From Streptomyces sp. WAC08241 (GTDB lineage Bacteria > Actinomycetota > Actinomycetes > Streptomycetales > Streptomycetaceae): DNA of 64,000 nucleotides. The DNA is taken from assembly GCA_007858575.1 (NCBI GenBank), contig CP042279.1, positions 2,294,001 through 2,358,000 on the forward strand, read 5' to 3'. The number at the start of each line of letters is the position of its first letter. Position 1 is the first letter of the stretch. Positions 40,111 to 50,888 of the stretch are shown piece by piece. The notes beneath the pieces were generated by a model, which saw only the letters and a program-made list of their open reading frames with translations, had not been told where the DNA came from and did not search any database. A program made the translations under genes and the position numbers.

Positions 40111-40964
40111 ATGTCCAGGATCAAGCAAGAGCTCATCGACCACCACGGGTGGAAGGACCCCGGGCCCGGCACGGGCGCGGCCAAGCAGAACTTCGCCCAG
40201 TGGTTCGCCGAGTACCGGCACAACCTGGAGTGGATGACGGACGCGGAGCAGCTCGAGGCCCTCCAGAAGGTGACGGCCCCTCCGAGGAGGAGGAAGAAGG
40301 CCCCGGCGGCGCCTCGGAAGGCGGCCCCGCCGACCGGGACCGAGTCCGCCCCGAAGCCCCGGCCGAAGCCCAAGCCGAAGCCCGCGGCGAAAGCGGCAGC
40401 GAAGCCCAAGGCCGAGCCCACGGCGAAGTCCCGGCCCACACCCGGGGCGCAGCCCAAGCCTGAGCCTGAGCCCAAGCCGAAGCCGAAGCCGAAGCCGAAG
40501 CCGAAGCCCAGGAGCGAGCCCCAGCCGCCGGCGCACGTCGAACCGCAGCCGCGGCCCCAGGCCCCGCCGCCCGATGCCGAGTCCACCTCCGGGGCGCGGA
40601 AGGAGTACGAGCCGAAGGCGAAGCCGCGACCCGCACCCGGCCCGAAGTCCGGGGCGGAGCCACCACCGAAGTCGTCGCCGAAACCGAACCCGAAGCCGAA
40701 GCCGAAGACGAAGACGAAGCGGGAGCCGAAGGAGCGGAAGCCCGATCCCGAAGTGCGCCGGCGCGTGGCCACCGGGGAAGCCGCCCCGGCCGCCCCGGCC
40801 GCACCCACCGAGCCGGCCGACGCGCCCGCCGCCCGCGTACGCGTCGCACCCGACGCCCCCGCGTACGCGTCGACGTGGGCGAAACGCTCGACGACGTCGT
40901 CAAGGAACCGACGAAACCGGCGGGCAGGCAGATGCGCGCGCGCAAGGAGGCCGGGGAGAAATGA
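40111..40964 (+). CDS. Lys/Pro-rich protein of the contractile cluster
   Basis: About 285 residues. A folded-looking N-terminus (SRIKQELIDHHGWKDPGPGT, then FAQWFAEYRHNLEWMTDAEQ) is followed by a very long KP-repeat region and a short C-terminal helix. After a frameshift near 40862 the end reads VGETLDDVVKEP...ARKEAGEK. GTG 40099, overlapping the previous stop, is an alternative start. It may be an extended linker, adaptor or cognate partner of the nuclease protein before it. An immunity role is possible from position but has no sequence support. Confidence 0.6.
40453..40512. repeat. KPKP-coding microsatellite
   Basis: Six-base units CCGAAG/CCCAAG are repeated about ten times and encode alternating Lys-Pro. 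A shorter similar tract follows at about 40678-40720. Confidence 0.8.
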
Positions 40965-40985
40965 CCGGACAAGGAAGGTGCGACG

Positions 40986-41495
40986 ATGCCCGCCGGTGTG
41001 AACGTTCCCGTCCTGATCGGCGCGGTGCCGCTGTTCACGGTCACCAGCCTCTCCCTCGACGAGGGCTATCAGGTGGCCCGGATCGCCGGCAGCCGCCTCG
41101 CCCAGCTCGTCTCGCCGACGACCAGGACGATCAGTGTCGAAGCCGTACTCGTCGGCAGGACCCGGCTGTTGTCCAAGAAGGGCCTGGAGGCGATGGCCTT
41201 GACCTCGCGCGCGCTGGCGGGTTCCACGGCGCCCCTGATGAAGACGGCCGGGCTGCCGGTGGTCTGCGGGATGACCGTCAGCCTCGACATGCAGATCACC
41301 GGCCTGCGCTTCACCCAGTCCAACCAGAAGCGGGACGCCCTGGACGTCGCCATCACCCTCGAACAGGTCCCGCGCTCCAGCCTGACCGCCGTCCTCGGGG
41401 AAGCCCTGGACCTGGCACTCGCGGCCGGCTCCGTCGCGATCCCCGCCGTGAGCGAGATGATCCCGCCGGGCCGCCAACTGGGAGGTGGGCTGTGA
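40986..41495 (+). CDS. probable hub/adaptor protein of the contractile tail
   Basis: Intact 169 residues. MPAGVNVPVLIGAVPLFTVT starts a beta-rich half; a helix (GLEAMALTSRALAGSTAPLM) follows, and then strands CGMTVSLDMQITGLRFTQSN and DALDVAITLEQVPRSSLTAV. The phrase on a modelled-quantity strand ending in LEQVPR resembles phage baseplate hub adaptor proteins. Its stop overlaps the next GTG (GTGA). The role is inferred from gene order before the spike. Confidence 0.55.
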   Translation: MPAGVNVPVLIGAVPLFTVTSLSLDEGYQVARIAGSRLAQLVSPTTRTISVEAVLVGRTRLLSKKGLEAMALTSRALAGSTAPLMKTAGLPVVCGMTVSLDMQITGLRFTQSNQKRDALDVAITLEQVPRSSLTAVLGEALDLALAAGSVAIPAVSEMIPPGRQLGGGL

Positions 41496-41716
41496 CGCCC
41501 GAACCGCTCTTCCACCGTCTGCCGGTCGAGCCCGACGCCGGGCTTCCCCAGGTCTTCCGCTGCCCGGTCGGGGACGCCGCCTATGACTTCGCCCTGTACG
41601 CCAGCTTCGAGGGCGGTGAGGACGATCCGCCGGAGACGCTGTACGACCTCGCGGAGTGGAGCCGCCTCCCTCAGCCGATGGAGACCGCCCTGCAGCCCAC
41701 GCCCCCGGCCACCTGA
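41492..41716 (+). CDS. small uncharacterised tail protein
   Basis: 74 residues from GTG 41492: EPLFHRLPVEPDAGLPQVFR, then VGDAAYDFALYASFEGGEDD, and a Pro-rich end. The strand pattern YDFALY resembles the short baseplate plug proteins of contractile phages, but the match is weak. Followed immediately (TGA GTG) by another small gene. Confidence 0.5.
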   Translation: MTPEPLFHRLPVEPDAGLPQVFRCPVGDAAYDFALYASFEGGEDDPPETLYDLAEWSRLPQPMETALQPTPPAT

Positions 41717-41917
41717 GTGCTGCGGGTGACCGGTCCCGGCACCGACGGCCCGCGCGTCCTCTTCCTCCGCAAGCTCGTGCCCGAGCCGGATCTCGTCCAC
41801 GAGGCGGGCTCGCTGGCGCTCAAGCTGGTCGAGGCGAGGGTGGCCCGCGGCAACCTCAACGGCGGCGGCCACTACGGCTCCCGGATCGTGATCGGGGTGG
41901 CGCGGCGATGGGCGTGA
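41717..41917 (+). CDS. small uncharacterised tail protein
   Basis: 66 residues from GTG 41717, directly after the previous stop. LRVTGPGTDGPRVLFLRKLV, then PEPDLVHEAGSLALKLVEAR, then GNLNGGGHYGSRIVIGVARR. It overlaps the spike gene start by 10 bases. It might have formed one protein with the preceding ORF. Confidence 0.5.
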   Translation: MLRVTGPGTDGPRVLFLRKLVPEPDLVHEAGSLALKLVEARVARGNLNGGGHYGSRIVIGVARRWA

Positions 41918-43651
41918 TCCTCTGGTACCTGATCGACTTCCCGGTCCTGCGGCTGAAGGTCTCGAACGACGTCCGCAGCGGGTCGGTGCTCGCCGACGCC
42001 GAGATCGTCGTCACGTACGAGATCGGCGAACCGGGAAGGTTCGACATCACCTTCGCCGATCTGCCGCTCGACCTGCACGAGAAGCTGACCAGCGCTCTCG
42101 GGGAGAAGAAGGCGGGCCCGGAGGGCGGGGTCGACGTCGACATCCACCTCGGCTACCTGGACGACCCCTCCGGGCGGGACGTGGTCCTGTCCGGCAGGGT
42201 CGACGCGATCAAGTCCACCACCCGGTACCCTCCGCTGGCCATCCGCCTCACCGGCTACGAGGAGGCCTCCTACCGGCTGCTCGCCCACACCGACCCGGGG
42301 AGCGATCCGCCCAGGGCCGGCTTCTCGCTGCCCGGGACGACGCCCCACGACGCGGCGAAGCACATCGCCGGGCTCGCCGGGGTCGACGTCGTGGGGCTGC
42401 CGGAGCCGTGCGCCTACCTCCGCGAGATCACCAGGACCGGCAAGAACGCCTTCGCGCTGCTCAGGGCGGTCGCCGACCAGTACGGGTACGAGATCCTCGT
42501 CCAGGACGGGACCGTCCAGTGCGGCAAGACCCTCGCGCATCCGCCCGCCGGCAGGTTCCCCGACGTCCCCCGGTCGCCGCCCTCGCCGCCGCGATCGGCG
42601 GCGAGGAGTGCCTCGTGGTGCCGAAGACCATGACCCTCGCGCGGCTCGCCGAGTTCAAACCCGCCCGGTTGGGCACGGTCGGCAGACAGCCCTCGACACC
42701 GGCCCGAAGGACCCGGCCGAGGTGGAGGCCTTCGACTTCACGGTGCTCGGTGTCCCTCGCTCCGGGCCGGCATGATGGTGGCGGCCGGTGTGGAGGGGTA
42801 CGAGAAACCGTTCCGGGGCTTCCGGATCCTCCAGCTCACCCACACGTTCTCGCCGCGCGGCGGATACACCTGCGCCGGCCGGGCGGTGGAGTTCGACAGG
42901 GACGGCGGCAACGCCCGGCTCAGCGAACTGGCCCGCAAGGCCACCGCCCACTCGATCGCCGACCTCATCTCCGGCAAGGTCCAGGAGCACGCCGCGGTCA
43001 ACCCGTCCGTCGACGTCGGCGTCGTCGACCGGGCCGAGCCGGACCGGCGGACGGCGACCGTGCTGAGCGGCCAGCGGCCCGACGAGGCGATGGCCTCGCC
43101 CAGTGTGGACGTACCGGTCACCGGGGAGATCCGACGCGGCGCGACAAGCCGGTCGCCTCGCCGTTCGCCTGGCACAAGGTCGGCCTGTCGGTCCCGGTGT
43201 ACGCGGGCATGCGCGCCCTGCTCAACCAGGTGCGGGACAACCCCGACGACACCGTGGTGGCCGGCTTCCTGTGGCCCAACGCCCCCAAGACGGACCGCCC
43301 GAAGTCCAAGGAGGGCGACTGGTGGCTCTGCCTGCCCACCGAACTCACCGGCGGCGCCGGCACCGCCCTGCCCACCGGCAAGGGCGTCAACGACCTGATC
43401 GCCGCGGACGGCCGCCGGGTCGTGGAGGCGATCGGCCTCAAGGTCGCGATCGGCGAGGACGCCTGCACGGCCGTCGGCGAACGACCGGAGGAAGGAAGTG
43501 CCGAGGTCTTCCTGCTCACCCACAAGTCGGGGACCACCGTCACGATCGACGCCGACGGGAGCGTCACCGTCGACGGCGGATCGCACGACGTGGTGCTCAA
43601 GTCGGGGGAGTGACCGTCACGATCGGCAAAGGAAAGGTGGCGATCGGCTGA
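41908..43651 (+). CDS. baseplate hub / spike protein (gpD/VgrG-like)
   Basis: About 582 residues. N-terminal hub domains of the gpD/gp27 type: FPVLRLKVSNDVRSGSVLAD, FDITFADLPLDLHEKL, VVLSGRVDAIKSTTRYPPLA and the LysM-like TTPHDAAKHIAGLAGVDVVG. Then comes an OB-fold (PVYAGMRALLNQVRDNPDDT, VVAGFLWPNAPKTD, WWLCLPTELTGG) and a beta-helical tip (GTTVTIDADGSVTVDGGSHD, VTVTIGKGKVAIG). Frameshifts lie near 42570, 42690, 42760, 43130 and 43605; correcting the last gives the stop at 43649-43651, overlapping the PAAR-like start. Forms the membrane-puncturing centre of the baseplate. Confidence 0.85.
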
Positions 43652-44019
43652 TGCCTCTGGTACTCGTCGAAGGCGCGACCGTCCAATGCACCCACCAGGG
43701 CAGGCTGACGCTCATGGCCGGCGACCCCGGGTCACCGTCAAGGGCAGGGGGTCGTCCTCGCCGGCAGGAGGGCGGCCTCGCCTTCGGCTCGGCGGCCACC
43801 CCCGTACCGGGCATGGTCTCGCCCTGCACCGCGACCACGCCCGGCGGACCCCAGCCCTGCGTCATCGCCCCGGCGACTCCCGACGGATGGTCGAGGAAGC
43901 TGACCGTCGGTGGCGCCCCGGTCCTGCTCGCCACGGCCTCCGGGGTCACCGCGAGCGGCCAGGGACCCGGCCGGTGGACGGTCGCCGACCCCGGCCAGAC
44001 TGTGCTGGAGACCCGGTGA
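43651..44019 (+). CDS. PAAR-like tip protein
   Basis: About 123 residues. Starts MPLVLVEGATVQCTHQGRLT, then after a compensated double frameshift (about 43730-43760) GLAFGSAATPVPGMVSPCTA, PQPCVIAPATPDGWSRKLTV, and the end WTVADPGQTVLETR. Small Gly/Pro/Cys-rich tip proteins that sharpen VgrG-type spikes have this plan. ATG overlaps the spike stop. Confidence 0.75.
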   Translation: MPLVLVEGATVQCTHQGRLTLMAGDPGSPSRAGGRPRRQEGGLAFGSAATPVPGMVSPCTATTPGGPQPCVIAPATPDGWSRKLTVGGAPVLLATASGVTASGQGPGRWTVADPGQTVLETR

Positions 44020-44711
44020 CGGCCGGCGGCGGGCCGGTCGGACCGGGCGGCGACCGGCCCGCGGGCGGCCGGCTCGGCGGCTCCCCGCGGCGGGGCCCTC
44101 GCCGCCCGCCCCGCCGCGGACGCCCTCGCCGCCCACCGCCGCTTCCGGCGCGTCCTTCGCCGCCCAACCGTTCGCGACCGCCGCGGGCCCGGTGGCGCAC
44201 GGTCCCGACCCGGCCGCGGCCGTCCTCCCGTACCTCCCCCACGAGTTCCCGCGCGAAGGAGCGCCCAGTCTCGGCCGCAGCCTCGCCCTCGACGAGGGGG
44301 ACCTCGTCCTCGACGGACGTTCCCCGACCTCGCGCTCGTCGTCGGCGCCGAGGCGCTGCGCCAGGCACTGGAGCTGGGCGTCGCCACCCAGAGGGGGAGC
44401 GACCGGCTCAACACGCCGTTCGGCTTCGACCGCCTCGCCCTCGGCGCCTACGCCCACGACCTGCCCACCCGCAAGGAGTTCCTCACCATGGAGCTCGTCC
44501 GCTGCCTCAGCTCGGACCTCCGGGTCACCGACGTGCGCGAGGTCTTCTTCGACGACGACCCGCGCTACCTCGAACTCCGGCCCGGAATCGACGAGGAGGA
44601 CCACCGCCGGAGGTGGCCGCCGCGCACGCGGCCCGCGTCCACACGGTCTTCGCCGTCGTCGACACCATCGCGAGCACCGCTCTCACCCTCCGCGCAAGGG
44701 GGACCCCATGA
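44016..44711 (+). CDS. gp25/GpW-like baseplate wedge protein
   Basis: About 232 residues from GTG 44016. The N-terminal 90 residues are Pro/Ala-rich. The C-terminal domain is gp25-like: LDEGDLVLDG, then ALVVGAEALRQALELGVATQ, RGSDRLNTPFGFDRLALGAY, and LSSDLRVTDVREVFFDDD. Frameshifts near 44090, 44320 and 44610. Translationally coupled on both sides (GTGA before, ATGA after). Confidence 0.75.
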   Translation: MTAGGGPVGPGGDRPAGGRLGGSPRRGPRRPPRRGRPRRPPPLPARPSPPNRSRPPRARWRTVPTRPRPSSRTSPTSSRAKERPVSAAASPSTRGTSSSTDVPRPRARRRRRGAAPGTGAGRRHPEGERPAQHAVRLRPPRPRRLRPRPAHPQGVPHHGARPLPQLGPPGHRRARGLLRRRPALPRTPARNRRGGPPPEVAAAHAARVHTVFAVVDTIASTALTLRARGTP

Positions 44712-46033
44712 CCTCCGAGGAACGGTTCGGCGTCACCAAGGACGGGTTCGTCGTCAAGGGCGTCGACCGGATCATCGCCGACCAGCAGGAGCGGGCCCGG
44801 GCCATGTTCGGCGACGACGTCGACCTGACCTCCGGCAGCGCCCTGCGCAAGGTCCTGGACGCCGCGGCCGTCGACACCCACGAGCTGTGGCGGGCCCTGG
44901 AATCCCAGTACTACGGCACCTTCATCAGCACCGCCCAGGGCCCCAGCCTGGACCTGCTCGGCCGCGACCTCGAGCCTGCGGCGCCGCGAACTGCGCGCCC
45001 GGGGCCCGGTCGTCCTGACGCTCGCCGACGCCGCTCCGGACCGCGACTACGTCCTCCCGCAAGGCACCGTCATGGTGACGGTGCCGTCGCCCGACGTCCC
45101 CGCACTCGCCTTCCGCAGCACGGACGCCGTCACCCTCACGACGGAGCGGTCGACGGCCACGGTCGAGGCCGAGGCCGTGGCGCGCGGTGCCGCGGGCAAC
45201 ATCGGCTTCGGCCGCGAGCTGCGTCTCGACCCCGATTGGGCCCGGCACAACCTCAATCTGGGCGCCGCCGTGATCAAGTCCGTCGCGGGCGGGACTTCCT
45301 GGGCGGCGAGCTCGGCGAGCCCGACGCCGTCTACCGGGCCCGGCTGCTCGGCGTCCCCCGCACCGTGTGGACCCAGGAGGCGCTGCTCGCCCGGATCCTC
45401 GACGTGAACGGCGTGTGCGCGACGGTGGTCCTCGACCCCCTCGGCGGGGTCGAGGCCACCCGGCGCGCCTTCGGGACCTTCCGCTTCGGCAGCCGCGGCT
45501 TCTCCGGGGCGCGCCAGACCGGCTCCCCCTACTTCTTCGACATCGTCGTCGCCCCCGAGCCCGGCTGGCCCTGGAACCGGGGCGAGGCGTCCCTCCCCGG
45601 CCTGTACGGCGAAGTCCTCGACGTCGTACGGCAGTGGCGGCCGGTGTCGATCTTCCCCGCCCTGCTCGCGGCCAACCAGGTCGACGTCGGGATCCGCGCC
45701 ACCCTGGTCATCGAGGCGGGCCACGACGAGGAGGCCGTCAAGGGCGCGATCCTCGACGCCGTACGAGCCTCCGTCGACCGGCTGCGGCTCGGTCACGGCG
45801 TGCTCCACTCCGACATCGTCCTCAGCGCCCGCACCACCGCCGGGGTGGTCGACGTGCAGAACCTGAGGCTGCGCCGCTTCGCCCCCGCCTTCGGCCAGGC
45901 CTACTACGGCGGAGCCACGTACGGCGGAGCCGAGGAGCTGTCCGTGGGCGAGAACCTGGACCTCGCCCCCGACGAGATCGCCCACTTCTCCGTGGACACC
46001 TCCATGGCCGACCTCCGGGTCGTGGTCGCATGA
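44708..46033 (+). CDS. baseplate J-like protein
   Basis: About 442 residues. The N-terminal ADQQERARAMFGDDVDLTSG and ISTAQGPSLDLLGRDL are typical of baseplate J proteins, as is the centre (GTVMVTVPSPDVPALAFRST, EAEAVARGAAGNIGFGRELR) and the region FLGGELGEPDAVYRARLLGV. The C-terminal half carries strand-helix repeats and ends ADLRVVVA. Frameshifts near 44975 and 45293. Links the wedge to the hub. ATG overlaps both neighbouring genes. Confidence 0.88.
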   Translation: MTSEERFGVTKDGFVVKGVDRIIADQQERARAMFGDDVDLTSGSALRKVLDAAAVDTHELWRALESQYYGTFISTAQGPSLDLLGRDLEPAAPRTARPGPGRPDARRRRSGPRLRPPARHRHGDGAVARRPRTRLPQHGRRHPHDGAVDGHGRGRGRGARCRGQHRLRPRAASRPRLGPAQPQSGRRRDQVRRGRDFLGGELGEPDAVYRARLLGVPRTVWTQEALLARILDVNGVCATVVLDPLGGVEATRRAFGTFRFGSRGFSGARQTGSPYFFDIVVAPEPGWPWNRGEASLPGLYGEVLDVVRQWRPVSIFPALLAANQVDVGIRATLVIEAGHDEEAVKGAILDAVRASVDRLRLGHGVLHSDIVLSARTTAGVVDVQNLRLRRFAPAFGQAYYGGATYGGAEELSVGENLDLAPDEIAHFSVDTSMADLRVVVA

Positions 46034-49000
46034 GCGCGACGGGGCCCCACGCCCGCCTCCGCTTCCGCGACCCGCTGCCGGGCGGCGCCCTCGCCGTCAT
46101 GCGGGGCGCGCTCCCCGCCCCGTACGACCGGGGGACGGAACGCATGACCGTCCCGCTCGGCGCCCGGCGGGAGGACGGGACGATCCCCGTCCCCGGGTAC
46201 GACTTCGGCGCCTACGAACGCCACTACGGCAGACCGCCCGCGTCCCCCGCTACCTGCTCGCCCCCCGCCAGGACGTCACCTCGCCCGTCACCGTCGAGGT
46301 CGTGTTCACCCGGGCTGGCGGCGCGCGCCCGGAGAAGGTGAGCGTGCGCGTCCCGGCCGGCCACCCGGCCGACGGCGCCGTCACGGTGCCGATCCCCGGC
46401 CGTGCCGCCGACATCACCGACCGGCTGCGTCTGGTCTCCCTCACCCCCGCGACTCCCTCGGTCCCGTCACGACCGGCGCCTGGGAGGTGACCGCCCTCCT
46501 CGGGAACCTGGCCAAACTGCTCTGGGTCATCGGCGCCGAACACGAGACCGTCGCCGCCCACCTCCACGACGTGACGGGCCAGCGGGACACCGGCACCGCC
46601 CACGGCGCCAGCCTCGACCTGCTCGGCCTCGACCTGGGCGCCCCTCGCTTCCCACCGCGTCCGCACGGGGTCGACGAGGCCACCGTCGCCCTCTTCCACC
46701 TCGACGACGTCCCGCCGCGCGACGAGAAGGGCCTCCCGGAGCCCGGCGCCGAGGTGGACACCGTCGTCGACGCCGCCGCCCCCGGCGAGGAGGACCGCGA
46801 GGGCGTCAACCAGGGCGCCCACAGCGGCCGGACCGGCCGGTTCGGCCACGCCTTCGCGTTCGGTCCGGGAGCGGGCGCCATCAGCGTCGCGGACGCTCCC
46901 GCCTTCGCCCTCCCCGCCGGCGCCCCCTTCACCGTCGAAGCGATCGTGCGACCGGACCGGACCATCACGAACGGACCCGTGGTCGCCAAACGCGACCGGC
47001 TCGACGACCCCCGCAGCAAGGGCTGGGCCCTCGTCATCGGGACCTTCCACACCATCGACCGCAACCTCCGCTTCTCCCTCTCGGACGGCAGTGCGCAGGT
47101 GGACCTGTACGCCGACCGCGACCTGGGCGACGGCTCCTTCCACCACGTCGCCGGCACGCTCGCCCGCACGGGCACGACCACCACCGCCGTGCTCCGCCTC
47201 GACGGGCGGGAGGTGGCCCGGTACGTCACGACGCGCCCCTTCGGCACGCTGACCAGCAGCGCCGAAGTCGTCCTGGGCCAGGGCGAGGAGGTCCTGGCCG
47301 ACGGGACGCGGACCACCCTCCAGTACCGGGGCCTGCTCGAAGAGGTGCGCCTCTCCTCCGTGGCCCGGGACACCTTCGCACCGGTCACCGGCGAGCCCGA
47401 CGAGCAGTACCGCCGCCGGCTCGGCATCTTCCACCGCTGGCTCCTGCCCACCCCCGACGCGCTCCAGGACGCCGTGAACGAGGTGGCCGGGCCGGTGGCC
47501 GGCTCGGAGGACCCCGCCCCTTCGTGGTGCGCGAGCAGACGGAGCCCGTGGTCACCGGCGGACGGCTCCTGCGCGTCCTGCCGAGGACGCTTCCGGTGAG
47601 CCAGTCCATCGCCGCCGACGGAACGCTCGGCGCGTCCGAGGAGGCCGCCGTCGGCACCGCCCCCGGGACGAACCCGATTTCGACCCCGCGTGGCTGATCC
47701 GCCACCCCGGCCGGCCCGGACTCTCCTTCGCGGACGACGAGGACGCCCGCCGGATGCAACTGGGCGTCGTCCGCGCCCTGGACGCGCTCGTCGAGCGGCT
47801 CGCGCCGACCGCCGGCACCCTGCGCGTCCTCAGGGCGTACGACCCCGCGGCCGGCGCCGGCCTGCACGGCGTCGGGCGCGCCGTCCTCTCACGCACACGC
47901 CGCCCGTGGACGCGGCACGGCTCGGCGCCCTCGCGCACGCGGCCGGCTTCGGCTGGGTCCGGCACACCAGGGAGGGCCACGTCTACGCGGCCCAGCCCCG
48001 CGGGGACGTCTTCCGCATCGTGACGGACGAGACCGGAGAGGGCGGGATCCGGACACCGGCCCCGGCGCACGCCTGCCGGACGTCGTCGAGGGCGACGCGC
48101 TCGTCCTCCGCGTCGAGCCCGACCCTCGCGCCTCGCCGGCGCCGAGATCCGCTGGTCCGTCCTCCGCTCGGAAGCGGGCGACGCCGCCTTCCCGTCGAGC
48201 GAGCCGGGGACCCTGCACGCCCTCGCGGCCGGGGACGTCTCGGTCCGGGTCGAGGTCGCGCACCGCGGCCACGTCGGCAGCGGCACCCGCCGCATCCGGA
48301 TCGGCCTGGACGACGCCGCCCTCGCGGCCGGGGAGACCATCAGCGGCACCGGCCGCCGCGGCGCCACCGAGGCCGCCACCGCGGGCCCGCCCACCCAGGA
48401 CTTCGACCCGCGCATGCTGCACCTGCGCACCGACGACCTGACCCGCCCCCGCGCCGGGTCGACTACGGCAGCGGCCCCGGGCACCGGAACCGGATGATGC
48501 AACGGGTCACCGGCGAGGCCCTCGACCGACTGCTCGACCTGCTCGCCCCCGTCGGCGGCCGCCTCACCGTCCTCGCCTCGTACGTCCCCCAGGAGACGGC
48601 CGGACCGTCCCCGGGCCCCGGGCCGGCACCCGACCCCGACGCCGCCCTGCACGCCCAGGGCCGGGCCCTGCGGCTCCGCCACTCCACGCTGGCCGCCCCG
48701 GCACTCGCGGCGCGGGCCTTCGCGGCGGGCTTCCACCACATCCGGGTCGACCCGGCCCTGACCGGCGGATCGGAGACCGTCCGCGTCGCCGTGGCCCCCG
48801 GCGCGCAACCGACGGTCGACGGACCGGACGAGGTCGCGGTGGACGAGTCCGTCCCGCTGGAGGTCTCCCCGCCGCCGAGCCCGTCACGGCCTGCTTCGCC
48901 GCCGACGGCTCACGGCTCTTCCTGGCCGAGGCGGGCTCGCACCGGATCACCTCCTTCACCCTCACGGAGGTGGAGGAGCAGGCCCATCCCGACCTCGCCC

Positions 49001-50265
49001 TGACCGCCTCACGCGGGTCGCGCCCTTCCCCGGCGCTCTCGCCCTCGGCGGCGGCCGCCTCTTCGTCGCCCACGAACGGCTCGATCGCGTCGCGGTCCTC
49101 GGTCCGGCGGATCTGGAGCCCGCCGCCACCCCGCCGGAGCTCCTCTGCCCCCGTCCCGCCGCCCTGGCCGCCGACGCCACACGCCTCTACGTCGGCTGCG
49201 GCGACGCGACGCTCCGGGCCTTCGCCCTGGCGACCGGCCGGCCCGCCGGCCTGCTGAACCTGCCCGCCGCCCCCGCTCCTCGCGATCGCCTTCGGCGACC
49301 CCTCTCTGTACGCCGTCCTGGCCGACGGCCGTTGGTGCCGCGTCGAACGCTCGACGCTGACCCTGCACGAGACGGTCGACACCGGCGACCCGCGGGCCCA
49401 CTCCCTCGCCGTCACGGTGGAGGGCGAGAAGCTGTACGTCATCAGCCCCGGCGGGGCGCCGGCGGCGACGGAAGGGTCCTGGTCTACCACCCGCCCGACG
49501 GGACACCGAAGTCCGTCATCGGCGGCTTTCCCGCCGGCACCGTGCCGGTGGCGCTGAGTCTGGGCGACGACGAGACCCTGCTGTACGTGGCGACCGACGA
49601 CTCGCCCGCCGCCGCCGGCCGGGTCCACGTCGTCGACGTCGCGACCGACGTCCGCCTGCCCCAGGTCTTCAGCCCCGGCCGCGGCGGCCCCGCCCTCGCC
49701 GCGAGCCCCCCGACGCCCCGTACCCGCCCTGCCTCGTCATGGCCCCGCGCCGCAGCGGCACCGTGCTCCTCGCCGATCCCGCGCCGCTCGACGCGGATCC
49801 GCCCGCCCCGCCCCGGCTCGCCGTCGAACTGCCGCTGGGGACCGGCCTGGGCGAGGAACTCGTGTGGTCGTCCACCCCGGACGGCCCCGGCGCCGCGGAA
49901 CCGATCACCCCCGGGCCCCGGTCTGCGCGGTCGCCGGTGTCGCCCCCGGACGCGTCCTGCTCCGGGCCGCCTACCTCCCCGGCGAGGGCCTGCTGCCCTA
50001 CCAGTGCGAGGTCGGCCTCAAGCGCGAGTTGGACGACGAGCCCGGCGTGTCGGTCACCAAGGAGCAGTACGACCTGATCCTCAACCTCCTCGACTGGTTC
50101 CACCCCGTCGGCGTCGAGTGCCGCACCGACCGCCTGAGGACCCTGGCCGGCCTCGACGACGAGGAAGCGGAACGCCGCCGCCTCCACACGTTCCCGGCGT
50201 ACCACGTCACGGACCCCTTCTCGTCCCCGTTCATCCGTCTACGCAAGGACGGTCGTGATGACTGA
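46030..50265 (+). CDS. giant baseplate/tail protein with LamG and beta-propeller regions
   Basis: Up to about 1410 residues if one gene; I see no convincing stop-start boundary inside. Order: a strand-rich start (HARLRFRDPLPGGALAVMRG), a tail protein-I-like part (ASLDLLGLDLGAPRFPPRPH), a LamG/concanavalin-like domain at about 46690-47360 (FTVEAIVRPDRTITNGPVVA, DGSFHHVAGTLARTGTTTTA), a second tail-like part (DEQYRRRLGIFHRWLLPTPD), Ig-like strands (IRWSVLRSEAGDAAFPSSEP), a propeller-like region at about 48870-49750 (LFLAEAGSHRITSFTLTEVE, LYVGCGDATLRAFALATGRP, LYVATDDSPAAAGRVHVVDV), and a C-terminal helical domain (KEQYDLILNLLDWFHPVGVE). At least ten frameshifts. LamG and propeller parts may bind surface sugars. 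Confidence 0.65.
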
Positions 50266-50844
50266 GCACTACGTGCCCCACTTCAGCCACAAGGACTGGA
50301 TCGACCACCAGCACCGCGTCCAGGCGGGCGGCGAGGACGGCCTCAACAGCCGCTTCCACCAGTTGGAGGCCGAGTTCGCCGGGCTGGCGGAGAACCAGAT
50401 CAACCCGATCATCGACGAGCTGGGAGTGTCGACGCGCCACCTCACGCTCGTCCCCGTCCTGAACCGGTACACCGAGGACGGATCCGAGCGGCCGCCCTGG
50501 CAGCAAGCCGTCGACATGGTGGAGAAGCCGGAACTCGCGGACCAGGCCCACGGCTTCATGAACGTGACGCTCCCCGACGGGGTCGCCGTGAAGTACCTGC
50601 TGATGACCGGGAGCAACCTGTCCGGCACCGGCACGCTGAGGGTCTCCTTCAAGAGCCGTGAGATCAACAACCGCGAGGACACCGAAACCCTCCTCACCGC
50701 CGAAAAGTTGGGGACTCCTGCCCCACCGCAGGGGGCGAGGTGAAGATCTCGAACAGGACGCACCGCTACTACCTCACGGTCCAGGCCGAGGGGTGGAGCG
50801 GGGAGGCGATCACGATCTTCTGCATCCAGATCACCTACGCGTGA
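50258..50844 (+). CDS. uncharacterised tail-associated protein
   Basis: About 195 residues. N-terminal helices (YVPHFSHKDWIDHQHRVQAG, AEFAGLAENQINPIIDELGV), then strands (HGFMNVTLPDGVAVKYLLMT, GTLRVSFKSREINNREDTET), and after a frameshift near 50715 the end HRYYLTVQAEGWSGEAITIF. No family recognised. Its start overlaps the preceding stop (GTGATGACTGA), placing it in the same operon. Possible collar or fibre-attachment protein. Confidence 0.6.
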
Positions 50845-50888
50845 GATCCGGTACGGAACGTGCTCCGGCCGCCAGAGAGGACGCGACC

